A stretch of 64,000 bases of DNA from Devosia litorisediminis. GTDB taxonomy: Bacteria > Pseudomonadota > Alphaproteobacteria > Rhizobiales > Devosiaceae. Made by a program: the position numbers and the translations under genes. The DNA is taken from NCBI RefSeq assembly GCF_018334155.1, contig NZ_JAGXTP010000001.1:2542001-2606000 (forward strand). The letters run 5' to 3'. The notes beneath the pieces were generated by a model, which made no database searches, was not told the origin of the DNA, and saw nothing but the letters and a program-made list of their open reading frames with translations. Shown here one piece after another: positions 54,958 through 63,801 of this stretch (positions are counted from its first letter, which is position 1; each line of letters starts with the position of its first letter).

Positions 54958-55176
54958 TTACTTGAAGCGGTAGGTGATGCGGCCCTTGGTCAGGTCGTAG
55001 GGCGTCATTTCGCACAGGACCTTGTCACCAGCGAGGACGCGAATGCGATTCTTGCGCATGCGGCCAGCCGTGTGGGCGATGATCTCATGTTCGTTTTCCA
55101 ACTTGACCCGAAAGGTCGCATTGGGAAGCAATTCCACTACCACGCCCGGAAATTCGAGCACTTCTTCCTTTGCCAT
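54958..55176 (-). CDS. infA: Translation initiation factor IF-1
   Basis: The 72-residue protein [32 protein letters not shown]... with [13 protein letters not shown] [15 protein letters not shown] and the ending [11 protein letters not shown] matches IF-1 over its full length. It binds the 30S A site during initiation. It is followed directly by maf. Confidence 0.98.
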   Translation of the reverse strand: MAKEEVLEFPGVVVELLPNATFRVKLENEHEIIAHTAGRMRKNRIRVLAGDKVLCEMTPYDLTKGRITYRFK

Positions 55177-55252
55177 ACTGTCTCCAGATAAGACCCCGCG
55201 CAGCTCGGAATGGCGCGCCAGGGGTCGGAAATTGGGCGGAACCTACTTCAAT

Positions 55253-56230
55253 TCATCGGGTTTGTGAACCACCGGAAACCAGTGACTCCAACCGCTCCCG
55301 AACACGCCTTGAAAGCGTGTCCCGCAACTCGCGATATGCACCGAGAACAACGTCGCGATTGCCCTCGACAAGTGAGGGGTCCGCAACCTGCCAGCGCTCG
55401 ACAGCGCCCGCCTCCAGACCCTTGCGGGCGACGGCTTCCGGGGCATCATCGGACAGGCAGATCACCAGATCAAAATGGTTGGCCACCAGCTCGTCGAGAA
55501 TGTGGGGCGTGTGCACGCTCATATCAATACCGACTTCTTCCATGACCTGATGGACGAACTGATCGGCCTTGCCGCCATTGACGCCAACCGAGCGGGCGAT
55601 GATGCGACCTGGGAAAGCCTTGCGCGCGAGCGCGGCGGCGATAGGCGAGCGCACCGAATTCATCGAGCAGACGAACAGCACGGTGGGCAGCTCGGATTTG
55701 CTCTCGTCAATGCGGCTGGCATAGGGCTGGACGGCACAGATCAGGGTGAACAAGCGCCGGGCGGTATTGAGATCGATGATCAGCTTGTTATCGAGCCGGG
55801 TACGCAGCAGTTCGGCCGCTTCATTGTGCATGCCGCGCCGGGCCATATCGACCGTTTCGATCTGGAAGGGCTGAGCGGAGCGGATCGCCTCATAATAGGC
55901 ATCGCGAATGCGGAAATAATCGCGGATCAGGCGCCGGAACGGGGTGAGCGAGAGATAGTGCGCGGCAATGGGCTGGAAGGTATCGGGATTGCGCACGTCA
56001 AGCACGATGGAATTGCCGACGATAGACATATGCAGCGCAAACGGCCCCTTGGCGCTGACGCGGGCGGGGCGGAAACTATTGTCCTCGAGCAGATCATAAA
56101 TGGCGATGCGCCACTCATGCACCTCGTCAGGGTTGATCGAGGTGATGGTGTTGGGGTCCAGCGTGACGGTCACCAGCCGATCGGTCTTGGTCGGATCGGC
56201 TTTGGTGCGCGTTTCCGTGCCCATCACCAT
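55253..56230 (-). CDS. UPF0262 - low-molecular-weight protein tyrosine phosphatase fusion
   Basis: One uninterrupted 325-residue frame holds two families. Residues ~15-166 match UPF0262 (LVTVTLDP, FALHMSIVGNSIVLDVR, YFRIRDAYYEAIRSA, ending TARRLFTLIC). Residues ~182-320 match LMW-PTP/arsenate-reductase proteins, with the P-loop CSMNSVRS (Cys188, Arg194) and a VADPS general-acid Asp. In related genomes these are, to my knowledge, separate adjacent genes in the same hisD-to-infA order. It starts 2 bases after the hisD stop. Phosphatase substrate is unknown. Confidence 0.9.
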   Translation of the reverse strand: MVMGTETRTKADPTKTDRLVTVTLDPNTITSINPDEVHEWRIAIYDLLEDNSFRPARVSAKGPFALHMSIVGNSIVLDVRNPDTFQPIAAHYLSLTPFRRLIRDYFRIRDAYYEAIRSAQPFQIETVDMARRGMHNEAAELLRTRLDNKLIIDLNTARRLFTLICAVQPYASRIDESKSELPTVLFVCSMNSVRSPIAAALARKAFPGRIIARSVGVNGGKADQFVHQVMEEVGIDMSVHTPHILDELVANHFDLVICLSDDAPEAVARKGLEAGAVERWQVADPSLVEGNRDVVLGAYRELRDTLSRRVRERLESLVSGGSQTR

Positions 56231-56232
56231 GC

Positions 56233-57525
56233 CTAGCGGTTCAGCCGGATGGAAATGGAGCGACCGTGGCCATGCAGCGCCTCGACCTCGGCAATGGTCA
56301 CCGCCGCCTCGGCAAGTGCCGAGAGCGAGGACGGATCACAGCCCAGAATGGAGGTGCGCTTCATGAAATCGAGCACACCCAGGCCCGAGGCAAAGCGCGC
56401 CGAGCGGGCGGTGGGCAGCACGTGATTGGAGCCGCCAACATAATCGCCAATGGCTTCTGGGGTGTGGTGGCCCAGGAAGATCGCACCGGCGTGGCGGATG
56501 GCGCCCATAAAGCCCTGCGGATCATTGATGGCCAGTTCGACATGCTCTGAAGCAATGCGATTGGCCAGAATGGCAGCTTCATCGAGCGAGCAAACGGTGA
56601 TGATGGCGCCGAACTCATCCCAGCCCTGGCGTGCAATCTCCTCCTTGGGCAGCAGTGCGAGTTGGCGATCGACTTCGGCGTCGACCGTATCGGCCAGGCC
56701 CTTTTCGGTGGTGACCAGAATGGACTGGGCACCTGCCCCGTGTTCAGCCTGCGCGATCAGATCGGCGGCGACCCAGGCGGGATTGGCCGAGCCGTCGGCG
56801 ATCACCAGCACTTCGGAGGGACCGGCGATCATGTCGATGCCGACCTGGCCGAAAACCTGACGCTTGGCCGTGGCAACATAGGCATTGCCGGGGCCGACAA
56901 CCTTGTCGACCTTGGGAATGGATGCGGTGCCATAGGCCAGCGCAGCGACGGCCTGTGCGCCGCCAATGCGGTAGATCTCGGTGACGCCAGCAATCTGGGC
57001 AGCGAGCAGAATGGCGGGATTGATTTCGCCATTGGGGGTAGGCACGACCATGGCAATGCGCGCCACGCCGGCCACCTTGGCTGGCACGGCATTCATCAGC
57101 ACCGACGAAGGATAGGAGGCCAGTCCACCCGGCACATAGATGCCCACGGCATCGACCGGGGTCCAGCGGGTGCCCAGGGTAACGCCGAGCGGATCGGTGT
57201 AGATGTGGTCTTCGGGCTTCTGCTTGGCATGGTGCGCCCAGATGCGATCATGGGCCGTCTGCAACGCGGCGCGGATATTGTCGGGAACGCTGGCCGCGGC
57301 GCTGGCGATTTCCTCGGCCGAGATGGCGAGCGTATCAAGTGCGACATTGGCGTGGTCGAACTTGTTGGTCAGCTCGACCACCGCCGCGTCGCCGCGCGCG
57401 CGCACGTCTGCGATGATACTGGCCACAGCGTCGTTGACGTCCTTGCTGGCTTCGCGCTTGCCTTCAAGCAGCTGCACGAAGCGCTGCTCGAAATCACTGT
57501 CAGCGGCATCAAGACGAATGGGCAT
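56233..57525 (-). CDS. hisD: Histidinol dehydrogenase
   Basis: The 430-residue protein shows full HisD similarity: PVDAVGIYVPGGLASYPSSVLMNAVPAKVAGV, DKVVGPGNAYVATAKRQVFG, MIAGPSEVLVIADGSANPAWVAADLIAQAEHG, SEHVELA and GSNHVLPTARSARFASGLGV. It catalyses the last two oxidations in histidine synthesis, using zinc and two NAD. It lies in the conserved alphaproteobacterial order after a DUF2948 gene. Confidence 0.97.
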   Translation of the reverse strand: MPIRLDAADSDFEQRFVQLLEGKREASKDVNDAVASIIADVRARGDAAVVELTNKFDHANVALDTLAISAEEIASAAASVPDNIRAALQTAHDRIWAHHAKQKPEDHIYTDPLGVTLGTRWTPVDAVGIYVPGGLASYPSSVLMNAVPAKVAGVARIAMVVPTPNGEINPAILLAAQIAGVTEIYRIGGAQAVAALAYGTASIPKVDKVVGPGNAYVATAKRQVFGQVGIDMIAGPSEVLVIADGSANPAWVAADLIAQAEHGAGAQSILVTTEKGLADTVDAEVDRQLALLPKEEIARQGWDEFGAIITVCSLDEAAILANRIASEHVELAINDPQGFMGAIRHAGAIFLGHHTPEAIGDYVGGSNHVLPTARSARFASGLGVLDFMKRTSILGCDPSSLSALAEAAVTIAEVEALHGHGRSISIRLNR

Positions 57526-57534
57526 CAGCAGTCC

Positions 57535-57969
57535 TTAGTCGAGAGAGTGGGCCGGCTTGGCCGCGGCGGCCCAGGCGGCACCAAGATCGCTCAGCCGGGC
57601 TTCGAGGCATTCAACGCCGAGACGGACGGTACCGCCACCGGCAAAGCTGAGTTCAACGATACCGGCCGGGCCGTCAATGGATTTGAAGGTTATGGCCAGC
57701 AATTCCAATACACCCTCGGGCGCGGCTGGATCAAAACCATTGGTCACGACTGACTGGACCGCGTCAAAATGCAGCGCGGTGCGCTTGCGCACGCCCTTGT
57801 CGCGGCGGGATTTGCCCGATTCCCAGTCGAAGCGGTTCATCAACAGCGCAAAGCGGCGATCGCCGCGCGCATAGCCCATGTCGGAAACGCGCAGGACGGC
57901 GTCCTGTACATGGGCGGAAATGACTTCGAGGTCTTCGGTGTCGAGCGCGAGCAGCTTCAGGTCGGTCAT
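57535..57969 (-). CDS. DUF2948 family protein
   Basis: The 144-residue protein from MTDLKLLALDTEDLEVISAHVQDAVLRVSDMGY matches DUF2948, a conserved alphaproteobacterial family usually found between murA and hisD. Other conserved parts are FALLMNRFDWE and LHFDAVQSVVTNGFDP. Function is unknown. The ORF extension to 58086 is not supported. It ends 9 bases before hisD. Confidence 0.9.
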   Translation of the reverse strand: MTDLKLLALDTEDLEVISAHVQDAVLRVSDMGYARGDRRFALLMNRFDWESGKSRRDKGVRKRTALHFDAVQSVVTNGFDPAAPEGVLELLAITFKSIDGPAGIVELSFAGGGTVRLGVECLEARLSDLGAAWAAAAKPAHSLD

Positions 57970-58102
57970 GGATGGTCGGCCTTTGAGTTGGAAGGACCGT
58001 ATCTGGTCACCCCGCTTCCGATCTACAAGCTTGATCGGTGTTGAGCAATGCGGCCAGCGCAAAAAGCGCGGCCCGCGAGAAGCCACCGTGCAATGGATTT
58101 TA

Positions 58103-58136
58103 CTTGTTACTGACTGACCAGTCAGTTATTAACAAG
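58103..58136. promoter_or_regulatory. Nested palindromic operator for the TetR regulator
   Basis: ACTGACTG and CAGTCAGT (58109-58126) are perfect 8-bp arms around AC. Outside them CTTGTTA (58103-58109) and TAACAAG (58130-58136) form a second perfect pair. It lies 20-53 bases before the tetR gene, where an autoregulatory TetR operator is expected. Confidence 0.8.
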
Positions 58137-58155
58137 CAATAGCTGGAGAAATGCC

Positions 58156-58788
58156 ATGGGCGAAGACACCAAAAAATTCCGCCGTCGCGCCGAGGCCAGG
58201 CCTGACGAAGTGCTTGATGCAGCACTGGCGGTGTTCGTAGAAAAAGGCTTCGCGGCGGCCAAGGTGGACGAGGTCGCGCGGGCTGCCGGGGTCTCCAAAG
58301 GGCTGGTCTATCTTTACTTTCCCTCCAAGGAAGCGCTGCTTGAGGGCATCGTGAAGCGCGCGCTTGCGCCAGTTGCCGACCACGCGGTGGAAGGTCTGGC
58401 GCATTTTGACGGCGACCCGCGCGAGGCCATCACCATGCTGCTGACCATTCTGTGTCGGCAGTTATCCGACCCGGCCAAGCTGGCAGTGCCCAAGCTGGTG
58501 CTGAGCGAAGTGGTGCGGTTTCCAGAGCTGGCAGCGATGTATCGGCGCGAAGTGCTCGACAAGGTGCGGCCGGCACTGGAGGGCATGGTGGCGCGCGGCG
58601 TGGCCAATGGGCAATTGCGGCCTATCGATCCGGAGATGGCAGTGCGCTCGATCATCGGGCCATTGATGGCCCATATCGCCATGAGCGAATTGTTCGACAT
58701 CCGACCCGATGACGGTCTGGCCATGGAGCGCCTGCTCAAGAGCCATCTCGACATCCTGTTTTACGGCATGAGCGAGGCCCGGCCATGA
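58156..58788 (+). CDS. TetR/AcrR family transcriptional regulator
   Basis: The 210-residue protein has an N-terminal helix-turn-helix (AALAVFVEKGFAAAKVDEVARAAGVSKGLVYLYFPSKEALLEGI) and a helical ligand domain. It is expected to repress the efflux genes downstream until a ligand binds. The next gene's ATG overlaps its stop codon, making one four-gene operon. The palindrome at 58109-58126 is the likely operator. Confidence 0.94.
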   Translation: MGEDTKKFRRRAEARPDEVLDAALAVFVEKGFAAAKVDEVARAAGVSKGLVYLYFPSKEALLEGIVKRALAPVADHAVEGLAHFDGDPREAITMLLTILCRQLSDPAKLAVPKLVLSEVVRFPELAAMYRREVLDKVRPALEGMVARGVANGQLRPIDPEMAVRSIIGPLMAHIAMSELFDIRPDDGLAMERLLKSHLDILFYGMSEARP

Positions 58789-59720
58789 ACGAATTTTTTG
58801 CGGCCATCCTGGCAACGCTGATGGCGATCCTGCCCGGTGGCGCAGCGGTCGACACAGGTTATGTGGGCTATCTGGAAGCCGACTATGTCTATCTGGCGCC
58901 AGCCAGCGGCGGGCGCATAGCCGAAATAGCGGTGCATGAGGGTGAGGCCGTCGCGGTGGGGCAGTTGCTGTTCAGCCTCGATGACCGACAGCAACAGGCA
59001 CTGCTGGACGCAGCACAGGCCCGGGTCGCCTCGGCAGAAGCCACGCTGGACAATCTGGTTACCGGCGGGCGCAGCCAGGAGATCGATGTGATCCGCGCAA
59101 CACTGAGCAAGGCGCAATCGGATCTGGTGCTGGCGCAATCCAACCTGGCTCGCAGTGAAAAGCTGCTCGCGCTGGGGACGGTGCCAGAAGTGCGGGTCGA
59201 ACAGGACCGCGCCGCGCTGAACGCAGCGCAGGCGCAGGTGAACCAGTTGACGGCACAGGTCGGGGTGGCCGAGTTGCCGGCGCGCAATGCCCAGCAATTG
59301 GCAGCTGAAGCCAATTTGAACGCTGCCCAGGCCGATGCACGCCGCGCGGCACTTGAGCTGGCTGACCGTCAGACCAGGGCACCGGTTGCGGGACTGGTGG
59401 ATCGCCTGTTCTACACGACCGGTGAAATGGCCACCGGGGCGCCGGTGCTGTCGATCCTGCCCGCCGGCGCCTTGAAAGCCCGGTTTTTTGTGCCGGAGAC
59501 CGATCGGTCCGGCCTGGCGCTGGGAGATCAGGTAGCGGTGGGGTGCGACGGGTGTTCGGCGATGCGCGCCACGATCAGTTATCTGGCGCAGGAGCCACAG
59601 ACCACGCCGCCCGTGATCTATTCGCGTGAGGAGCGCGGCCGGCTGGTCTATCTGGTTGAAGCCGAACTGGCCGAACCCGGCACACTTCAGCCCGGCCAAC
59701 CCGTGACGGTGACCCGATGA
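58785..59720 (+). CDS. HlyD-type membrane fusion protein, YbhG-like
   Basis: The 311-residue protein has an N-terminal hydrophobic segment, a biotinyl-lipoyl half-motif (GYVGYLEADYVYLAPASGGRIAEIAVHEGEAVAVGQLLFSLDD), a long coiled-coil hairpin (~75-190) and a closing barrel with ADRQTRAPVAGLVDRLFY. It links the inner-membrane ABC exporter with an outer-membrane channel, encoded elsewhere. Its start and stop overlap the neighbouring genes. Confidence 0.92.
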   Translation: MNEFFAAILATLMAILPGGAAVDTGYVGYLEADYVYLAPASGGRIAEIAVHEGEAVAVGQLLFSLDDRQQQALLDAAQARVASAEATLDNLVTGGRSQEIDVIRATLSKAQSDLVLAQSNLARSEKLLALGTVPEVRVEQDRAALNAAQAQVNQLTAQVGVAELPARNAQQLAAEANLNAAQADARRAALELADRQTRAPVAGLVDRLFYTTGEMATGAPVLSILPAGALKARFFVPETDRSGLALGDQVAVGCDGCSAMRATISYLAQEPQTTPPVIYSREERGRLVYLVEAELAEPGTLQPGQPVTVTR

Positions 59721-60655
59721 GTGCGGCGCCGGTCATTGATGTGCGGGGCATGACCAAGCGGTTTGGCGACAAGCTGGTGGTCGACGCCTTTGACATCACG
59801 GTGCCGCGCGGGGCGATCTACGGCTTTCTGGGCCCCAATGGCTCGGGCAAGACGACCACCATCCGCATGTTGTGCGGTTTGCTGGTACCCGATGCGGGTG
59901 AAGGCAGCTGTCTTGGATTTGATGTGCGCCACCAGGCAGGCGAGATCAAGAAACAGGTCGGCTACATGACGCAGAAGTTCAGCCTGTATGAAGACCTGTC
60001 GATCCGCGAGAATCTGGACTTCGTGGCCCGCATGTACGGGATCAAGAACCGCAAGGTGCGCGTGACGACGGCGCTGGAAGATCTGGGACTGGCCGACCGT
60101 GCCGGACAGCTCGCGGGCACGCTTTCGGGCGGCTGGAAGCAGCGGCTGGCGCTGGCTGCCTGTCTGATTCATGACCCCAAATTGCTGCTGCTGGATGAAC
60201 CTACAGCGGGCGTGGACCCCAAAGCTCGTCGCGATTTCTGGGACGAAATCCGACGGTTGAGCAAGACCGGCGTGACGGTGCTGGTATCGACCCACTACAT
60301 GGACGAGGCCGTGCAGTGCGATTTCATCACCTATATCGCCTATGGCAAAAAGCTGATCGATGGCCCCGCAGGCGACATTCCCGCAATTGTCGGCCTGACC
60401 ACCTGGAGGGCCGAGGGACCCGAACTGGCTGCGCTCGAAACGGCGCTGGCAGGTCAGCCGGGGGTGGCGCAGATCGCGCGTTTTGGGTCGACCCTGCATG
60501 TGTCGGGCACGGATGCCCAGGCGCTCGAGACCACCGTGCGTGCCTTTGAGGCCAAGGGAGGGCAACGCTGGAGCCTGCAGCCGGCAGGGCTGGAAGAGGC
60601 GTTCATCTATCTGATGGCGGGGGCGCAGGACAATTTCTCGCGGGATGCAGCATGA
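59717..60655 (+). CDS. ABC exporter ATPase (YbhF-like)
   Basis: The 312-residue protein has one ATPase domain: Walker A LGPNGSGKTTT, signature LSGGWKQRLALAA, Walker B LLLLDEPTAGVDPKARRDFW. The C-terminal ~80 residues form a regulatory domain. It energises the permease encoded next. Start and stop overlap neighbours by 4 bases, showing coupling. Confidence 0.94.
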   Translation: MSAAPVIDVRGMTKRFGDKLVVDAFDITVPRGAIYGFLGPNGSGKTTTIRMLCGLLVPDAGEGSCLGFDVRHQAGEIKKQVGYMTQKFSLYEDLSIRENLDFVARMYGIKNRKVRVTTALEDLGLADRAGQLAGTLSGGWKQRLALAACLIHDPKLLLLDEPTAGVDPKARRDFWDEIRRLSKTGVTVLVSTHYMDEAVQCDFITYIAYGKKLIDGPAGDIPAIVGLTTWRAEGPELAALETALAGQPGVAQIARFGSTLHVSGTDAQALETTVRAFEAKGGQRWSLQPAGLEEAFIYLMAGAQDNFSRDAA

Positions 60656-61785
60656 GCCTGTTCTCCCTGTCCCGCTTTGTGGCCGTGCTGGCCAAGGAAT
60701 TCATCCAGATGCGACGCGACCGCGTCACCTTCGCGATGATGATCGTGCTGCCGATCATGCAGTTGATGCTGTTCGGCTTCGCGATCAATGCGGATCCGCG
60801 CGATCTGCCGACACTGGTGGAGGTCAATGATGACGGGCCGCTGGTACGTGCCATGCTGGCGGGCATGGAGACCTCAGGCTATTTTGATTTCACCGGCGTG
60901 GTGCACGGGCCCGCCGAGGGCGAGGATGCGCTGCGGCGCGGTGTGGCCAGCTTTGTTGTGGTGATCCCGGCCCATTTTGAACGCGATGTGGTGCGCGGGC
61001 TGCGGCCCGACATTCTGCTGGCGGCCGATGCGGCGGACCCTGCTGCCATCGGGGGCGCTGCAGCCGCGCTGGGCGGTATTATCAATGGCGCGGTGAACCA
61101 GACATTGACCGGGCCGCTGGCAAGTGTGGCGGGGTCCCCTGCCCCGTTCGGGGTGATACTGCATCGGCAGTACAATCCCGAGGGCAAGACCTCGACCAAT
61201 ATCGTGCCGGGGCTGCTGGCGATCATCCTGTCGATGACCATGGTGATGATCACCGCCGTGGCCATCGTCAAGGAATATGAGCGCGGCACCATGGAAATGC
61301 TCATCTCGACGCCGGTCAAACCGTTCGAGGTGATGCTGGGCAAAATCCTGCCCTATGTGCTGGTCGGCTATGTGCAGACAGTGGTGTTTCTGGTGGCCGC
61401 GTTCGTGGTGTTCTCGGTGCCGTTCGAAGGCAGCTTCCTGGCCTTTTTCATCGGCTTCAACCTGTTCATTCTGGGCAATCTGGCGCTGGGTTTTCTGATT
61501 TCGACCGTAGCACGCAGTCAGATGCAGGCGATGCAGCTGAGCTTTTTCACCATCTTGCCGTCGATCCTGCTGTCAGGCTTCATGTTCCCGTTTGCCGGCA
61601 TGCCCGGCTGGGCGCAGATGCTGGGCACAGGGGTCCCGGCGACCCACTTCATCCGGCTGGTGCGCAAGGTCATGCTCAAGGGCGCCGACAGCGCCGATGT
61701 AACCAGCCAGTTTGGCGCACTGGCCATCATTCTGGTGGTGTTTTCGCTGCTGGCAATGCTGCGCTATCGGCAGACGCTGGACTAG
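60652..61785 (+). CDS. ABC-2 type exporter permease (YbhR/YhhJ-like)
   Basis: The 377-residue protein has one N-terminal span (RVTFAMMIVLPIMQLMLFGFAIN), a large periplasmic domain (~45-165), then five spans from TNIVPGLLAIILSMTMVMITAVAI onward. KEYERGTMEMLISTP is the family's cytoplasmic loop. It is predicted to export drugs or lipids together with the ATPase and HlyD protein. Only one permease is present; homodimer expected. Confidence 0.92.
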   Translation: MSLFSLSRFVAVLAKEFIQMRRDRVTFAMMIVLPIMQLMLFGFAINADPRDLPTLVEVNDDGPLVRAMLAGMETSGYFDFTGVVHGPAEGEDALRRGVASFVVVIPAHFERDVVRGLRPDILLAADAADPAAIGGAAAALGGIINGAVNQTLTGPLASVAGSPAPFGVILHRQYNPEGKTSTNIVPGLLAIILSMTMVMITAVAIVKEYERGTMEMLISTPVKPFEVMLGKILPYVLVGYVQTVVFLVAAFVVFSVPFEGSFLAFFIGFNLFILGNLALGFLISTVARSQMQAMQLSFFTILPSILLSGFMFPFAGMPGWAQMLGTGVPATHFIRLVRKVMLKGADSADVTSQFGALAIILVVFSLLAMLRYRQTLD

Positions 61786-61796
61786 CAGCGTCTGCC
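61769..61796. terminator. Hairpin spanning the ABC permease stop codon
   Basis: GGCAGACGCTG (61769-61779) and CAGCGTCTGCC (61786-61796) are perfect 11-bp arms around a 6-base loop that contains the TAG. It lies between the convergent efflux operon and murA and may terminate both transcripts. Confidence 0.65.
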
Positions 61797-61809
61797 CTGG
61801 ACTGGCTGA

Positions 61810-63102
61810 CTAGCCAGCAACCCGCTCGATTTCGGCGCCGCAACGGCTGAGCTTGTCTTCGAGGCCCTCAAAGCCGCGATCAAGATGGTAGATGCGGTTG
61901 ACGATGGTTTCGCCACTGGCCGCCAGACCGGCGATGACCAGCGAAACCGAGGCGCGCAGATCGGTGGCCATGACCTGGGCCCCCTTGAGCTGGGGCTTGC
62001 CATGAATGGTGGCCACCTGGCCATCGACGGCGATGTCAGCGCCAAAGCGGACGAGTTCGGCCACGTGCATGTAGCGGTTTTCAAAGATGGTTTCGCGAAT
62101 CTGGCTGGTGCCCTCGCTCATGGTCATCAGGGCCATGAACTGCGCCTGCAGATCGGTGGGGAAGCCGGGGAACGGATCGGTCTCGACATCGACTGCGGCA
62201 ATGCCATTGCCACTGCGCTGCACACGCAGCCCGCCGGGCTCAACGGTCAGCCTGGTGCCGGTCTGCGCCAGAATATCGAGCGCCGACTGCAGGTGCTCGG
62301 GACGCGCACCCTTGAGCAGCACATTGCCGCCCGTCATGGCGGTGGCCATGGCGAAGGTGCCGGTTTCAATGCGGTCGGGGATGACGTCCACCGTGGCGCC
62401 ATGCAGGCGCTCGACGCCCTCAATGGTCAGCGTCCGGGTGCCAATGCCGGTGATCTTGGCGCCCATGGCGACCAGACATTCAGCGACATTGGTGATTTCG
62501 GGTTCCTGGGCGGCATTTTCGATCACCGTGGTGCCCTTGGCCAGGGTCGCGGCCATCAGGATGGTGTGGGTCGCGCCGACGGACACTTTGGGGAAAGCGA
62601 TGGTGGCGCCGACCAGACCGCCCTTGGGTGCCCTGGCAACAACATAGCCTTCGTCGATATCGATCTCGGCGCCCAGCGCCTTGAGGCCGAACAGGAACAG
62701 ATCGACCGGGCGTGTGCCAATGGCGCAGCCGCCGGGCAGCGAGACGCGGGCCTCGTGGCACCGCGACAAAAGCGGGCCGATGACCCAGAAGCTGGCGCGC
62801 ATCTTGGAGACCAGCTCATAGGGCGCGGTGGTGTCGACAATGTCGGCGGCATGAAAGGTCATGCGCTGGCCAACCATGTCGTCTTCGCCACGGCGGCGGC
62901 CGTGCACGGCGATATCGACGCCATGATTCTCGAGAATGCGTTCGAGCTGCTTGACGTCGGCCAGGCGCGGCACGTTCTGCAGCACGAGGGGTTCATCGGT
63001 CAGCAATGATGCAATCATCAGGGGCAAGGCGGCGTTCTTGGCGCCGGAAATGGCGATTTCGCCATTGAGTTCATTGCCACCGATCAAACGGATACGATCC
63101 AT
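61810..63102 (-). CDS. murA: UDP-N-acetylglucosamine 1-carboxyvinyltransferase
   Basis: The 430-residue protein shows full MurA similarity: [29 protein letters not shown], catalytic Cys126 in [16 protein letters not shown], and [37 protein letters not shown]. It transfers enolpyruvate from PEP to UDP-GlcNAc, the first committed step of peptidoglycan synthesis and target of fosfomycin. The Cys form is the sensitive type. Confidence 0.97.
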   Translation of the reverse strand: MDRIRLIGGNELNGEIAISGAKNAALPLMIASLLTDEPLVLQNVPRLADVKQLERILENHGVDIAVHGRRRGEDDMVGQRMTFHAADIVDTTAPYELVSKMRASFWVIGPLLSRCHEARVSLPGGCAIGTRPVDLFLFGLKALGAEIDIDEGYVVARAPKGGLVGATIAFPKVSVGATHTILMAATLAKGTTVIENAAQEPEITNVAECLVAMGAKITGIGTRTLTIEGVERLHGATVDVIPDRIETGTFAMATAMTGGNVLLKGARPEHLQSALDILAQTGTRLTVEPGGLRVQRSGNGIAAVDVETDPFPGFPTDLQAQFMALMTMSEGTSQIRETIFENRYMHVAELVRFGADIAVDGQVATIHGKPQLKGAQVMATDLRASVSLVIAGLAASGETIVNRIYHLDRGFEGLEDKLSRCGAEIERVAG

Positions 63103-63232
63103 AGTCTACGTCCTATATGGCGGGCTGGTGCCCTAGCTACCTGGAGATCGAGGTAGGCCAAGTCCTAGTTGCCACGTAAGCCAGACTCGCCGCTCTCAGC
63201 GTTGAAGATTTCGATAGTCGTCCGAAAATGGT

Positions 63233-63397
63233 TTACGGTTTCTTCACCGTGACCGTTTCGGGGGCCGGTTGGGGATCTGGCGCCTGACGTTCCGAATCGG
63301 AACGCGCCTTGGCCTGACCCTTGCGGCGCTTGAGGTTCTCGCGAAGCTTTGCGGCCAATCTTTGGTCTCGAACAGTGGCTTCTTGGGATTTGCTCAT
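63233..63397 (-). CDS. Small charged protein next to murA (54 aa)
   Basis: The 54-residue product starts MSKSQEATVRDQRLAAKLRENLKRRK and ends with a proline-rich tail (PDPQPAPETVTVKKP). LRENLKRRKGQAKAR is helical and very basic, as in small proteins I recall near murA in other Rhizobiales. The longer ORF to 63592 crosses tRNA-Thr, so the short form is preferred. Function unknown. Confidence 0.7.
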   Translation of the reverse strand: MSKSQEATVRDQRLAAKLRENLKRRKGQAKARSDSERQAPDPQPAPETVTVKKP

Positions 63398-63519
63398 GGG
63401 GCGTGTTGGATTCGTGTTTATGTTGAAGGCGGTGATAGGCGTTTTTTTGCCTTGCGTCGAGCCAGACCCTATGGCAGTAGAGCCCCCGTCGCGCCGAGCA
63501 TACCAGCCGCGTAACAAAT

Positions 63520-63594
63520 GCTGCCGTAGCTCAGTGGTAGAGCACCCCATTGGTAATGGGGAGGCCGACAGTTCAATCCTGTCCGGCAGCACCA
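63520..63594 (+). tRNA. tRNA-Thr (anticodon GGT), CCA encoded
   Basis: A 75-nt cloverleaf folds: acceptor GCTGCCG/CGGCAGC, D arm GCTC/GAGC, anticodon stem CCCCA/TGGGG around loop TTGGTAA (anticodon GGT), T arm ACAG with TTCAATC, then A and CCA. Confidence 0.96.
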
Positions 63595-63801
63595 GTCCTC
63601 TCCATCTCTGAAAATTGTTTGACCACAGTTGTTTTGGTCGGTCGAACGCGCGCGTCGCGTTAGGCGGGCGGCGTCGTGACGACTTGTCGCACCAAAATTA
63701 TTATCCAGATTCAGGCAGTTATGAATCTTTTCACGGGCCAGATTTACGATGAGTTAGGGGCCGTGATTTATATTCTCCGCGGAACTTAAAGGGGCTGCGG
63801 C

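Noticed and set aside
61885-63009. 374-residue plus-strand ORF rich in Gly, His and Asp
   Set aside because: It is antisense to murA; Gly/Asp/His-rich composition is typical of shadow frames in high-GC genes.
63233-63592. 119-residue minus-strand form of the small protein next to murA
   Set aside because: It would run through tRNA-Thr; the 54-codon form from 63397 is sufficient.
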